52,274 nucleotides of DNA from Croceicoccus pelagius (GTDB lineage Bacteria; Pseudomonadota; Alphaproteobacteria; Sphingomonadales; Sphingomonadaceae), in NCBI RefSeq assembly GCF_001661915.1, contig NZ_LYWY01000014.1:1-52274 (forward strand), given 5' to 3'. Every line of letters begins with the position of its first letter. The first letter of the stretch is position 1. Below are positions 7,809 to 16,924 of the stretch, one piece after another. The notes beneath the pieces were generated by a model, which made no database searches, was not told the DNA's origin, and saw only the letters and a list, made by a program, of their open reading frames with translations. The position numbers and the translations under genes are program-made.

Positions 7809-8762
7809 ATGCACCACGCCGACTCTAAACCGCTCGCCCATGATCACAACTTTCTGAGCGCTTCGCACGACGCGCATGAGCAGCGCACGCGCTATGTTGT
7901 CGCGTTGACCGCCGCGATGATGGTGATCGAAATTGTTGCGGGGCTGTGGACTGGATCGATGGCGCTTCTCGCCGATGGTATCCACATGGCGACCCATGCA
8001 GGTGCCTTGGGCGTCGCGGCCTTCGCCTACTGGTTTGCCAAGCGCCATGCGAACAACCCGCGTTTCACATTCGGTACCGGCAAGGTGGGCGACCTCGCCG
8101 GCTTCGCGAGCGCGCTTGTCCTCGCCATCTTCGCAATCGGGATCGCGGTTGAATCGGCTCAAAGGTTCGTCAGTCCGCTCACGATTGCCTATACCGAGGC
8201 GATCTGGATCGCCGTGCTCGGCCTCGTGGTGAACCTCGCGAGTGCCTGGCTGCTTGGTGCCGATCATCACCATGGGCATGATCACGACCATCATCATCAC
8301 CACGACCATGCGCATGCCGATAACAATCTGCGCTCCGCCTATTTCCACGTGCTTGCCGATGCCCTGACCTCGGCCCTGGCTATCGTGGCCCTTCTCGCCG
8401 GCATGTACCTCGGCTGGGCATGGATGGACGCGGCAATGGGGCTGGTGGGTGCTTTCGTGATCGGGCGCTGGTCATGGTCACTGCTGCGCGATACCGCTGC
8501 CGTGCTTGTCGACGCCGAAGCGGCCTCTGAACGGTACACAGAGGTGCGCGAGGCGCTCGAGGACCGGGACGCCGCGATCGGCGATCTGCACATCTGGCGG
8601 ATCGGTCCTGGCAAGTATGCAGTCATCGCCTCGCTCATCGCCGATGATCCGCTCGCGCCCGACAATTATGCCAGCCGACTTTCAGAGCATGCAGAATATG
8701 TGCACGTCACGATCGAAGTTCATCGCTGCGAGCATCCGCATCCCGAGCTTCGCGCGGCCTGA
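7809..8762 (+). CDS. dmeF: CDF-family cation exporter, DmeF type
   Basis: A 317-residue cation diffusion facilitator with six transmembrane helices, which exports divalent cations in exchange for protons. The DmeF subgroup is recognised by ADGIHMATHAGALGVAAFAYWFAKRHA, where the helix-II site has H-x-x-x-H in place of the usual D-x-x-x-D, and by the His-rich cytoplasmic loop at 156-171 (DHHHGHDHDHHHHHDHAHAD region). Helix V carries HVLADAL. Characterised DmeF proteins mainly export Co(II) and Ni(II). The C-terminal cytoplasmic domain is present and ends HRCEHPHPEL. No dmeR regulator gene is adjacent. The start fits the family N-terminus, although no strong ribosome site is visible. Confidence 0.85.
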   Translation: MHHADSKPLAHDHNFLSASHDAHEQRTRYVVALTAAMMVIEIVAGLWTGSMALLADGIHMATHAGALGVAAFAYWFAKRHANNPRFTFGTGKVGDLAGFASALVLAIFAIGIAVESAQRFVSPLTIAYTEAIWIAVLGLVVNLASAWLLGADHHHGHDHDHHHHHDHAHADNNLRSAYFHVLADALTSALAIVALLAGMYLGWAWMDAAMGLVGAFVIGRWSWSLLRDTAAVLVDAEAASERYTEVREALEDRDAAIGDLHIWRIGPGKYAVIASLIADDPLAPDNYASRLSEHAEYVHVTIEVHRCEHPHPELRAA

Positions 8763-8800
8763 TCGCGCCGTTCTAAAAGACCGAAACAGTATTCGAGGAC

Positions 8801-8815
8801 TGTTATACTATAACA
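8801..8815. promoter_or_regulatory. Zur-box-like palindrome before the czc operon
   Basis: TGTTATA-C-TATAACA is a perfect 7-bp inverted repeat around one base, in an AT-rich patch of an otherwise GC-rich region, 71 bp before the first gene of the czc operon. It closely resembles the Zur consensus known from alphaproteobacteria (TGTTATAwTATAACA type). Zur usually represses uptake genes when zinc is plentiful but in some bacteria also activates export genes. The palindrome contains a possible -10 hexamer TATACT (8804-8809) without a good -35 element. Confidence 0.5.
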
Positions 8816-8885
8816 AAAGACTTATACTTCATCGTGTTACGGAGCTTGCAATCTTGATCCGGTTTGCTAGGAGCCGTCGGAATCC

Positions 8886-9260
8886 ATGACCACAAGCTAT
8901 CGTCGCCTTGTCCTGCATCCTTTCGTCGTCCTGCTCATGCTGGTCGCGATGGTGTTCGTGACGGCGGCGGATGCTGCTGCTTGCGGCGCCGAAGTGGCGC
9001 CCGGAAGCACGCCCGTTCTGGTTTCGCTCGACAGCGCGTCCGCGTCATCCGCAGCTACTGACGAAGTTCCGGGCGATCCGGATGCGCCGACCGAGCAACA
9101 CGGCGTGTGTGGGCACGGCCATTGTCATCATGGGGCGAGCTTTGCCAGCACCGTGCAGAAGAATTCGGTTCCTCACTTGGTTGTGGTTCCCGATGCGCCT
9201 CCCGCCGAAGCGCTCGCTTTCGACATTGCCGACCGACTGAAGCGCCCCCCTCGCGCCTGA
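8886..9260 (+). CDS. Small exported His/Cys-containing protein before czcC
   Basis: A 124-residue protein with an N-terminal hydrophobic signal (residues 10-29, ending TAADAAA), then a low-complexity Ser/Ala/Asp stretch and a compact metal-binding-looking cluster CGHGHCHHG at about 75-83. The tail is Pro/Asp-rich. It opens the czc-like operon directly before the TolC-type gene, much as small proteins such as CzcI do in other bacteria, although similarity to CzcI is only positional. A periplasmic Zn/Co/Ni buffer or sensor is a plausible role. A comparable small exported protein precedes cusC at 35161-35517. Confidence 0.6.
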   Translation: MTTSYRRLVLHPFVVLLMLVAMVFVTAADAAACGAEVAPGSTPVLVSLDSASASSAATDEVPGDPDAPTEQHGVCGHGHCHHGASFASTVQKNSVPHLVVVPDAPPAEALAFDIADRLKRPPRA

Positions 9261-9323
9261 CGACCGTCACCGCGCTACATGCCGCAGCGCAGTTCGGATC
9301 GTCAGCAGAGGAATATTCGAAAA

Positions 9324-10577
9324 ATGTCAGCCATTCATTGGCGAGGGGTCCTCCTTGGAGGGCTGTTCCTCGCCGCTCAAGCCACGACCGTGGCGGCGCA
9401 GGAGCGTGAGCTTCTGACGCTCGAAGCTGCGCTCGCTCGTGCGGGCATCGTCGACAGCGCAGATGAGCCCCCAGAAAATCCGCGCCTGATCGGACCGCGG
9501 GCCGAAGCCGACGCGGCGCGGGCCCTAGTCGACCAGGCGCGGCTGCGGCCCAACCCAGAAATTGCTTTCGAAGCCGAAAACATTGCCGGGAGCGGCGCGT
9601 TTTCGGGATTGCAGGCCACCGAGTATACTTTGTCCCTGAGCCAGCGGCTCGAATTGGGCGGCAAACGGGGAGCGCGCGTCCGCGCCGCCCAGGCGGAAGC
9701 GCGCGTCGCGACCCTTTCAGGAGCGCTCTCGGTTGCTCAGCTCGGGCGATCGGTGCGCGAACGCTATGTCGAAGCCGTCGCTGCGGCAGCCCGATTGGAA
9801 CTCGCGCGGGACATAGTCGAGCGCAATCGCGAGCTTGCCAGGATCGCAGGCGTACTGGTCGATGTTGGGCGGGAGCCTCCTCTGCGATCGCTTCGTGCCG
9901 AAGCGGCACTTGCGGAGGCGCTCGCGGAGCTTGAAGCGGCCCTGGCTGCCGACAGTGCGGCGAGGACTGCGCTCGCCGCGCTTTGGGGCGAGGCAACACC
10001 TGCTACGGACGTGCCTTCGGTGTTCCCCGAGATCGAACCTCCGGCGACGCTGCTCGCCTCGCCTTCGGCCTTACGTCTTCAGGTCGCCCGTGCCGAACGC
10101 GAGGCTGCAGATGCCGCGATCGCCCGGGAACGCTCTTTAGGCATTCCGGATCCGGCGATATCCGCCGGAGTCCGACGGTTCGAGGAAAGTCGAGACCAGG
10201 CGTTTCTCGTGGGGGTTTCGATCCCGCTTCCATTGCGTAATCGCAACCAGGGAAACATCGCTGCTGCCGAGGCGCGGCTTCGCGCCGCGACGGCACGGGA
10301 GGCGATTGCCCGCACCGATTTCGAACTCGAAGTCACGCAGGCTCGCGGACAATTTCTGGCAGCCGAAGCGCGGGTCGAGACCCTCGCGGAGACGTCCTTG
10401 CCCCAAGCCGAGGAAGCCTTGCGCCTCGTTCGGATTGGCTACCGCAACGGCAGATTTCCGCTGATCGAAGTTCTGGCTGCGGCCGAAGCGCGCGACACCA
10501 TCCGTGAAGCATTGATTCAAGCCCAGGAAGATCGTGGTCGCCTGGCGGCGACACTGATCTGGCTCGGTGCACAATGA
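9324..10577 (+). CDS. czcC: CzcC-like outer-membrane factor (TolC family)
   Basis: A 417-residue TolC-family protein forming the outer-membrane channel of a CzcCBA tripartite pump. A signal peptide ends near AQATTVAAQE. The two repeated helical hairpins follow (RAEADAARALVDQARLRPNP and EYTLSLSQRLELGGKR in the first; SIPLPLRNRNQGNIAAAEA in the second), typical of metal-pump members. The start at 9324 (MSAIHWRG) gives a proper signal peptide and has GAGG upstream; a GTG/ATG further upstream would add an unlikely polar leader. The stop overlaps the region holding the ribosome site of czcB. Confidence 0.85.
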   Translation: MSAIHWRGVLLGGLFLAAQATTVAAQERELLTLEAALARAGIVDSADEPPENPRLIGPRAEADAARALVDQARLRPNPEIAFEAENIAGSGAFSGLQATEYTLSLSQRLELGGKRGARVRAAQAEARVATLSGALSVAQLGRSVRERYVEAVAAAARLELARDIVERNRELARIAGVLVDVGREPPLRSLRAEAALAEALAELEAALAADSAARTALAALWGEATPATDVPSVFPEIEPPATLLASPSALRLQVARAEREAADAAIARERSLGIPDPAISAGVRRFEESRDQAFLVGVSIPLPLRNRNQGNIAAAEARLRAATAREAIARTDFELEVTQARGQFLAAEARVETLAETSLPQAEEALRLVRIGYRNGRFPLIEVLAAAEARDTIREALIQAQEDRGRLAATLIWLGAQ

Positions 10578-10588
10578 GGTATTTTCCG

Positions 10589-11737
10589 ATGAACCGTAAA
10601 CGTCTGGCCGTTGCGATCGGCCTTTCGATTCTCTTTGTAGTCGCGGCGCTCATGCTGTGGCCCGATAACGAAGCTGACCAAATCGCCGAGGAGACGAGTG
10701 AGGAGGTCGAGCTTCCCGAAGGCCTTGTCCTGCTTGGCGCCGAACAAATTGAAGCGTCCCAGATAGTGGTCGAAATCGTCGGCCAGGGATCGGCGGTCGA
10801 GCTGGTCTTCCCGGCCACCGTCGCGGCAAGCCCGACGGCAAGTGCCCGCATCGATGCCCGCGCGGCGGGCGTGGTCCGCAGTGTCGGCAAAACGCTGGGC
10901 GATTACGTGAGGCAGGGCGAGACGATTGCCCGCATCGAGAGCGCCGACGCGGCTGCTCTCGCAGCGCAGTTGAGCGCAGCGCGCGCGAGGGTCAACGAAC
11001 TGTCCGCTGCCTACGATCGGGAGCGCCGCCTGTTCGAGGCCAATGTCACCGCACGGCAGGATCTCGAGGCCGCGCGAGCAAATCTGCAGGTCGCCCAGTC
11101 GGAACTTGCGCGCGCCCAGGCGGCAGTCTCCGCGGCGGGCGTTAGCGGCGACGGGCGCTCCCTTGCGGTCACGAGCCCGCTCGCAGGCCGAGTGACCTCG
11201 GCGCCTATCGTTCTCGGCTCCTTCGTCGATGCCGGGGAAGAACTCTATCAGGTCGTGAATCCGAGCGGCATGCAGGTCGAGGTTGCCCTCCCGTCGGCTG
11301 AAGCAAGCCGCATCGAGCCTGGCGACGAGGCGACGCTGGAAATCGCGGACAACCGGGAAGTGGGTGCGCGCGTGCGGTCTGTCACTCCCTCGCTCGATCC
11401 CGAAAGCCGCAGCGCTACGGCGGTCCTGTCGCTGGCAAGACCGATCCCCGGTCTGCAACCCGGGGCCTTCCTGCAGGCACGTATCCGCCCCTCGGGTGAG
11501 GTCGATACAGGCCGCATGTCGGTGCCGGAAAGTGCCGTCCAGACAATCGATGGCGCAGAAGTGGTCTTCGTTCGCACGCGCCGCGGGTTTCAAGCCCGTC
11601 CGGTGGTCACCGGTGCGCGTTCGGGAGGACGCGTGGTCATCGAGTCCGGTCTCGAAGCGCAGTGGCGGATCGCCACCGCCAATGCCTTTTTGCTGAAGGC
11701 TGAACTCGAGAAGGAGGAGGCCGAGCATGGACACTGA
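10589..11737 (+). CDS. czcB: CzcB-like periplasmic adaptor (membrane fusion protein)
   Basis: A 382-residue HlyD/RND adaptor linking the inner-membrane pump to the outer-membrane channel. It is anchored by an N-terminal helix (LAVAIGLSILFVVAALML). The split lipoyl domain (IDARAAGVVRSVGKTLGDYV and VTSPLAGRVTSAPIVLGSFV) encloses a coiled-coil hairpin around residues 125-185, followed by beta-barrel and membrane-proximal domains. The start at 10589 is preferred because GAGG lies 9 bases before it; an ATG at 10574 overlapping the czcC stop would add five residues. The acidic N-terminal stretch (EADQIAEETSEEVE) is unusual. The C-terminus ends in HGH. Confidence 0.85.
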   Translation: MNRKRLAVAIGLSILFVVAALMLWPDNEADQIAEETSEEVELPEGLVLLGAEQIEASQIVVEIVGQGSAVELVFPATVAASPTASARIDARAAGVVRSVGKTLGDYVRQGETIARIESADAAALAAQLSAARARVNELSAAYDRERRLFEANVTARQDLEAARANLQVAQSELARAQAAVSAAGVSGDGRSLAVTSPLAGRVTSAPIVLGSFVDAGEELYQVVNPSGMQVEVALPSAEASRIEPGDEATLEIADNREVGARVRSVTPSLDPESRSATAVLSLARPIPGLQPGAFLQARIRPSGEVDTGRMSVPESAVQTIDGAEVVFVRTRRGFQARPVVTGARSGGRVVIESGLEAQWRIATANAFLLKAELEKEEAEHGH

Positions 11738-14700
11738 TCACATGCAGGACGCGGATCGCTCCCACCGCCATGGCCTGATCGGCGGGATCCTCGACGTCGC
11801 CGTGCGCTTTCGCTGGGCGATGGTCGTACTGACGCTCGGTGTGGCAATCTATGGCGTGGTGAATTTGCTGCGCCTGCCCATCGATGCCGTGCCCGATATC
11901 ACCAATGTACAGGTGCAGATCAACACCGAGGCACCAGCCCTGTCGCCTTCGCAAGTCGAAACGCAGGTCACCTATCCCGTTGAAACCGGGCTTGCCGGTA
12001 TCGAGGGTCTGGAGATGACCCGCTCAATATCGCGCAACGGGTTCAGCCAGGTGACCGCGATTTTCGAGGAAGGGACCGACATCTATTTTGCGCGTCAGCA
12101 GGTCAACGAACGGCTGACGCCCATAAGTGCCTCCCTACCCGAGGGTGCCGAACCGGTGATGGGACCCATCTCGACCGGCTTGGGCGAAGTGCTCATGTAT
12201 ACCATCGAGTACGAGTTTCCTGACGGCAAGGAAGCACCGCTGGGCGGAGCGGTCGGTTGGCAGTCCGACGGGAGCTTTGTGACCGAACGTGGCGACCGGC
12301 TCGACAGCGATGTTGCCAAGGCTGCCTATCTGCGAACCATCCAGGACTGGGTGGTTGCCCCCCTCATGCGGTCGGTCGACGGTGTGGCGGGTGTCGACTC
12401 GATCGGCGGCTTCGAAAAGCAATACCTTGTCCAACCCGATCCCGCGCGATTGACCGGGTACGGTTTATCGTTCGACGAAGTGATCGATGCGCTGGAAGCG
12501 GCCAATCTCGCCGAAGGGGCCAATTTCGTCGAGCGGGCAGGCGAAGCCCTCCTCGCCCGAGTTGATGCGCGCCTCGGCAGTGTCGAGGATATCGAGCAGG
12601 CGGTCGTTTCTACACGCGAAGGAGTCCCCATTCGCGTAGGAGACGTCGCCACGGTCAGCATCGGTGGCGACCTGCGAACGGGCGCGGCGTCGCTGAACGG
12701 CGATGAAGCGGTCGTGGGCACCGTGCTCATGCGCGCGGGCGAGAACAGCCGCACCGTGTCGGCCCAGGCGGCCGAACGGCTCGAGGAAGTTCGCAGCTCC
12801 CTGCCGGAAGGAATTGTCGCGGAGATCGTCTACAACCGGTCTTCGCTGGTCGATGCGACGATCGCGACCGTCGAGAAGAATCTCGTTGAAGGCGCGCTTC
12901 TGGTGATCGCGATCCTGTTCTTGCTGCTGGGCAACATCCGGGCAGCGATCATCGCGGCGCTGGTCATTCCCTTTTCCATGCTGATGGCATCGATCGGAAT
13001 GAACCGGCTCGGCGTGTCGGGCAATCTCATGAGCCTGGGTGCGCTGGACTTCGGCCTGATCGTCGATGGTGCCGTCATCATCGTCGAGAACAGTGTCGCG
13101 AGGCTCGCGGCCCGGCAGGAACACGAAGGCCGGCTTCTCACACTGGGCGAAAGGTTGACGGAAACGCGGCTTGCCGCGCAGGAAATGATCAAGCCGACTG
13201 TGTACGGGCAGGCGATCATACTTCTCGTCTTCGCACCGCTTCTGACCTTTACCGGGGTCGAAGGCAAAACCTTCTCGCCCATGGCGATCACGGTCATGCT
13301 CGCGCTCGCCTCGGCGTTCGTGTTGTCGCTGACCTTCGTCCCGGCAATGATCGCCATCCTGCTCAACAAGAAGCTGACGGAAAAGGAGGTCAAGCCGATC
13401 CGGATCGCCAAGGAGCGATACGGACCGCTGGTCCGCAGGGCGATCACCCGCCCTTGGCCGGTCATCGGCATGGGCGTCGGCATCTTCGCCTTTGCGGCCT
13501 TCGTGTTCAGCTTCCTCGGGAGCGAGTTCACACCGCAATTGGACGAGCGCGACATCGCCGTGCAATCGCTGCGTATTCCTTCGACATCGCTCGAACGTTC
13601 GCTCGCGATGCAAAGGCGGGTCGAGGACCGGCTCGAGCAGTTTGAGCAGGTCGAGCTCGTCTTTTCGCGGACGGGCACGGCGGAAGTGGCCAGTGACCCG
13701 ATGCCGCCGAACGCTTCCGATGCGTACGTGATCCTCAAACCCCGTGAGGAATGGCCCGATCCCGACCTCGCCAAGGACGAGTTGGTCGCGCAAATGGAGA
13801 GCGCCCTCAGCAGTCTCGTCGGCAACCTTTACGAGTTCAGCCAACCGATCGAATTGCGGTTCAACGAATTGATCGCAGGCGTTCGCGGAGATGTTGCCGT
13901 CAAGATCTACGGAGACGATCTCAGCGCCATGACCTCGGCGGCGAACGAGGTTGCGGGCGTGCTGCGCAATGTCGACGGCGCCGCGGACGTCAAGGTCCAG
14001 CAAGTGACCGGGTTCCCCACCCTCGATATTGCCTTCGATCGGCCAGCGATTGCCCGTTACGGGCTGAAGGTCGAAGACGTTGCGCAATCGGTGGCGATCG
14101 CACTGGGCGGTCGGCCTGCGGGCCTCGTTTTCGAAGGCGATCGCCGCTTCGATGTGGTTGTGCGGTTGTCGGACGCGACCCGCGACGATTTCGACCAGCT
14201 CGGTGCTTTGCCGGTGCTTCTCCCGAACGGGGCAACCATACCGCTACGCTCGGTTGCCGAGTTCCGTGTGGTGGATGGTCTCGCGGAGGTACGCCGGGAA
14301 CAGGGACGCAGACTGGTCATCGTCTCCTCCAATGTGCGGGAGCGCGATCTCGGGTCTTTCGTCGAAGAGGCGCAGGAAAGGGTTGCGGCGCAAGTCGAAC
14401 TGCCCGCTGCCGCGTTTATCGAGTGGGGCGGTCAATACCAGAACCTCCAAGCTGCCCAGGAAAGACTTCAGATCGTCATTCCCATCGCGTTCGCGGTCAT
14501 TCTCCTGTTGCTCTACATGGCGGTCGGGGGCTGGGTGCCGGCATTCGCCGTGTTCAGCGCGATCCCGCTGGCCCTGGCAGGCGGAATATTCTCCTTGGCC
14601 CTGCGCGGGATGCCATTCTCGGTTTCTGCGGCGGTAGGCTTTATCGCCCTGTCGGGCGTAGCGACCTTGAACGGGCTCGTGATGGTGACTGCGATCCGTC

Positions 14701-15038
14701 AGCGGCTCGACAAGGGCATGGCGCTCGATGACGCCATCGTGGCCGGTGGCCTGGCGCGCCTGAGGCCGGTTCTCATGACCGCGCTCGTTGCATCGCTCGG
14801 CTTCGTGCCGATGGCGATTGCGACGGGGACCGGCGCGGAAGTGCAGCGTCCTTTGGCGACAGTGGTCATCGGAGGGTTGATCACCGCTACCGCTCTGACC
14901 CTCTTCGTCTTGCCCGCAATTTTGAAGCTGGTTTTCAGTACCAGAGAAGATGACCGGACCTGGCGACAGCGCTGGTGGGACCGGCTGCGGCGCAACGTGA
15001 CAAGCGATGAGCAGCGCGAGCTGAAGGACATCGCATGA
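11727..15038 (+). CDS. czcA: CzcA-like heavy-metal efflux RND transporter
   Basis: A 1103-residue proton-driven RND pump of the HME family, with two sets of transmembrane helices and large periplasmic loops. The helix-IV signature DFGLIVDGAVIIVEN (D441, D447, E454) has exactly the acidic spacing of CzcA (D402, D408, E415), which marks pumps for Zn(II), Co(II), Cd(II) or Ni(II) and excludes the Cu/Ag group. A short His-containing leader (HMQDADRSHRHG) precedes the first helix. It overlaps czcB by 11 bases. Compared with CzcA (about 1063 residues) it carries an insert around residues 155-190, with glycine-rich sequence in the first periplasmic loop. Confidence 0.9.
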   Translation: MDTDHMQDADRSHRHGLIGGILDVAVRFRWAMVVLTLGVAIYGVVNLLRLPIDAVPDITNVQVQINTEAPALSPSQVETQVTYPVETGLAGIEGLEMTRSISRNGFSQVTAIFEEGTDIYFARQQVNERLTPISASLPEGAEPVMGPISTGLGEVLMYTIEYEFPDGKEAPLGGAVGWQSDGSFVTERGDRLDSDVAKAAYLRTIQDWVVAPLMRSVDGVAGVDSIGGFEKQYLVQPDPARLTGYGLSFDEVIDALEAANLAEGANFVERAGEALLARVDARLGSVEDIEQAVVSTREGVPIRVGDVATVSIGGDLRTGAASLNGDEAVVGTVLMRAGENSRTVSAQAAERLEEVRSSLPEGIVAEIVYNRSSLVDATIATVEKNLVEGALLVIAILFLLLGNIRAAIIAALVIPFSMLMASIGMNRLGVSGNLMSLGALDFGLIVDGAVIIVENSVARLAARQEHEGRLLTLGERLTETRLAAQEMIKPTVYGQAIILLVFAPLLTFTGVEGKTFSPMAITVMLALASAFVLSLTFVPAMIAILLNKKLTEKEVKPIRIAKERYGPLVRRAITRPWPVIGMGVGIFAFAAFVFSFLGSEFTPQLDERDIAVQSLRIPSTSLERSLAMQRRVEDRLEQFEQVELVFSRTGTAEVASDPMPPNASDAYVILKPREEWPDPDLAKDELVAQMESALSSLVGNLYEFSQPIELRFNELIAGVRGDVAVKIYGDDLSAMTSAANEVAGVLRNVDGAADVKVQQVTGFPTLDIAFDRPAIARYGLKVEDVAQSVAIALGGRPAGLVFEGDRRFDVVVRLSDATRDDFDQLGALPVLLPNGATIPLRSVAEFRVVDGLAEVRREQGRRLVIVSSNVRERDLGSFVEEAQERVAAQVELPAAAFIEWGGQYQNLQAAQERLQIVIPIAFAVILLLLYMAVGGWVPAFAVFSAIPLALAGGIFSLALRGMPFSVSAAVGFIALSGVATLNGLVMVTAIRQRLDKGMALDDAIVAGGLARLRPVLMTALVASLGFVPMAIATGTGAEVQRPLATVVIGGLITATALTLFVLPAILKLVFSTREDDRTWRQRWWDRLRRNVTSDEQRELKDIA

Positions 15039-15060
15039 CCGATCGGGAAAGGAAAAAACG

Positions 15061-15432
15061 GTGCTGGCACTGAAGGAAGAGAACGGACTGCTCTGGATAC
15101 GCGCCGGAGGCAGGCTGGGGGATGAAGCCTATGACCGCTTTATTCCCCAATTCGAACATATCGCAGAGCGCGAGGCCGGTACCGTCCCGATGGTGATCGA
15201 GCTCGCGCCTGACTTTTCGGGTTGGAACTTCGGAGGTCTCTGGCGCGATCTCAAGTTCGACATCCGGCATAAGGATTGTTTCGGCCGGATCGCCATGATC
15301 GGCGACAGCAAATGGGAAGAGCGGGGCTGGAAATTGTCATCCTCACTCTTCCGCGCCGAAATGAAGTTTTTCCGGCCATCACAGCGTAGTCATGCGGAAA
15401 GCTGGGTACAAACCGGGGAGGACGCAGCATGA
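15061..15432 (+). CDS. STAS/SpoIIAA-like small protein
   Basis: A 123-residue soluble protein starting with GTG at 15061, with GGAAAGG just upstream. The pattern (short beta strands at 1-20, then DEAYDRFIPQFE, VPMVIELAPDFSGWNFGGLWRDLKF, FGRIAMIGDSKWE) matches the SpoIIAA-like group of STAS-fold proteins (Pfam SpoIIAA-like), which lack a known activity. STAS domains often act as regulators of transporters, so control of the neighbouring pump or CDF proteins is possible but unproven. The gene lies 22 bp after czcA and overlaps the next gene by 4 bases, so it is part of the same transcript. Confidence 0.7.
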   Translation: MLALKEENGLLWIRAGGRLGDEAYDRFIPQFEHIAEREAGTVPMVIELAPDFSGWNFGGLWRDLKFDIRHKDCFGRIAMIGDSKWEERGWKLSSSLFRAEMKFFRPSQRSHAESWVQTGEDAA

Positions 15433-16058
15433 GTGGCGGACATGAGGTCGATGCCGGGTCGCCCGAAAAGCGCAAGACCCTGTGGGTTGTCCTGTGGCTT
15501 AACGTCGCCATCGCGATCGGCTTCTTCGCGGTCGGATATTTTGCCGATTCCAACGCGCTGTTGGCAAACGGCCTCGATAATTCATCGGATGCAATCGTTT
15601 ATGCGCTCAGCCTGCTTGCGCTAACCCGCTCGCGGACTTGGAAACGCGGGGCCGCGCGTTTCTCCGGCATCATGCTGCTGGTCTTCTCCGCTGGGGTCAT
15701 TTTCGATGCTTACCGACGGTTCGTGGAAGGTTCCGATCCGGGCGGCATGCTGATGATGGCGATGGCGTTCGTCGCGGGACTGGTGAATCTCTATTGCCTG
15801 CGCCTGTTGCAGAAGGTGGAGAACAAGGACGTCAATATGCGGGCGGCGACAACCTTCAGCTTCAACGACTTCATCTCCAATGGCGGGATCATCATCGCCG
15901 GCATCGTTGTGCTGATTACCGGTGCCAACTGGCCCGACCTAGTGGTCGGAATAGCGGTCGCCTGCATAGCGCTTTACGGCGGAGTGCAGATCCTGCGCGA
16001 TACGCATATGGATGTGCACGACGAGGCGGGAACCGTCCACGGCGAGAAGAGGAATTGA
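15429..16058 (+). CDS. Short CDF-like cation transporter lacking the C-terminal domain
   Basis: A 209-residue membrane protein related to cation diffusion facilitators: helix II has the D-x-x-x-D pair (NGLDNSSDA, D50 and D54), and helix V has FSFNDFISNGG with D147. The position four before D147, where exporters such as YiiP have His, is Phe (F143). About six helices are predicted, and after the last one only about 20 residues remain (HMDVHDEAGTVHGEKRN), so the usual cytoplasmic metal-sensing domain is absent. It is translationally coupled to the STAS-like gene (4-base overlap) and to the next gene (TTGA overlap). A similar short protein is encoded at 21618-22235. Altered metal choice or partnership with another CDF subunit is possible. 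Confidence 0.75.
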   Translation: MSGGHEVDAGSPEKRKTLWVVLWLNVAIAIGFFAVGYFADSNALLANGLDNSSDAIVYALSLLALTRSRTWKRGAARFSGIMLLVFSAGVIFDAYRRFVEGSDPGGMLMMAMAFVAGLVNLYCLRLLQKVENKDVNMRAATTFSFNDFISNGGIIIAGIVVLITGANWPDLVVGIAVACIALYGGVQILRDTHMDVHDEAGTVHGEKRN

Positions 16059-16924
16059 CGCTAATCGATACCTTGTTTGCCGCGCAGGACCTTTCGCGGG
16101 TCCTTGTCCTGGCGATGCTATCAGGCATCGGGGTCATGATTGACGGCAAATTGGCAAAAGGCAGTTGGAGCTTCCTGCATCCGCTCCTGCCGGGCGGCGT
16201 TTCGGGTGCTTTTGCCGCCCTTGCCGTCTTGCTAACTCTTCCGCTGGGACAATCTCCTCTCACCCGCTGGACACTCACTGGTTTGATGCTGGCGGGCGGC
16301 CTGCTGCTTCTGATTTTCAACGAGCTTGGTCGATACGCAAAACTCAGACCGGATGATGACGGACCTGAGCGATGCTCCGATAGGCCAACCCTGGTACGTC
16401 GCATCTCGGTGTCGATGGCGTCCGATATCCTGCCTTACAGCGTTATCTTGGGTGCTGCCGCTGCTGCATCCGCGACGACAGCAATGGCGGTGTCTGCAGC
16501 GCTTGTTTTTGCGAACCTGGAAATAGGACGCCAGGCGATCGATGAATACCGATCCGCCCAAGTGAGCAGGATGGACCAGCTTGCGCTACTTGTCCTCTTT
16601 TCCCTGTTTTTCATCGGGATCGCTCTCTTGACCTTTTGGGCGCTGCACGGATTCACCGACAACGGGCGAGGTTGGCTAGCGGCTATTATCCCGGGCTTTC
16701 TTATAGTTGCATCGGCGCGCGCGCTGCTTCGCATGGGAACCGGATCGGTCGCCGCCAATCATATTACGCTCCTGGCATTCGTCGGAGGGTTCGCGCTGCT
16801 CGGCCTCGCGATCTCGGCGCTTGGAGAACTGTCGCGCGAACTCGATGTCTCGAACAGCACGTTCCAGCATTCCCCCGCGCAGTCCGTTACGACGACCAAG
16901 AGAACAGAAAAAGGAGGCAGGTAG
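16055..16924 (+). CDS. Integral membrane protein, divergent ZIP-like
   Basis: A 289-residue protein with about eight hydrophobic segments. TTG at 16055 is chosen because AGAGGAA lies just before it and it overlaps the previous stop. Its layout recalls ZIP transporters: a loop after helix III (residues 95-115), helix IV SMASDILPYSVILGAA, helix V ALVFANLEIGRQAIDEYRSA and then QVSRM, which parallel the ZIP H-N-x-x-D/E-G and H-E-x-P motifs with the His residues replaced (S120, N154). D124 and E156 remain. If the relation is right, the metal site is much weakened. This family assignment is an inference from pattern and topology; an unrelated membrane protein cannot be excluded. It lies between two CDF genes. 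Confidence 0.4.
   Translation: MTLIDTLFAAQDLSRVLVLAMLSGIGVMIDGKLAKGSWSFLHPLLPGGVSGAFAALAVLLTLPLGQSPLTRWTLTGLMLAGGLLLLIFNELGRYAKLRPDDDGPERCSDRPTLVRRISVSMASDILPYSVILGAAAAASATTAMAVSAALVFANLEIGRQAIDEYRSAQVSRMDQLALLVLFSLFFIGIALLTFWALHGFTDNGRGWLAAIIPGFLIVASARALLRMGTGSVAANHITLLAFVGGFALLGLAISALGELSRELDVSNSTFQHSPAQSVTTTKRTEKGGR

Noticed and set aside
12465-14087. 540-residue open frame on the strand opposite czcA
   Set aside because: It is highly charged, matches no domain pattern, and lies wholly antisense to the clearly real pump gene; GC-rich third positions make such frames common.
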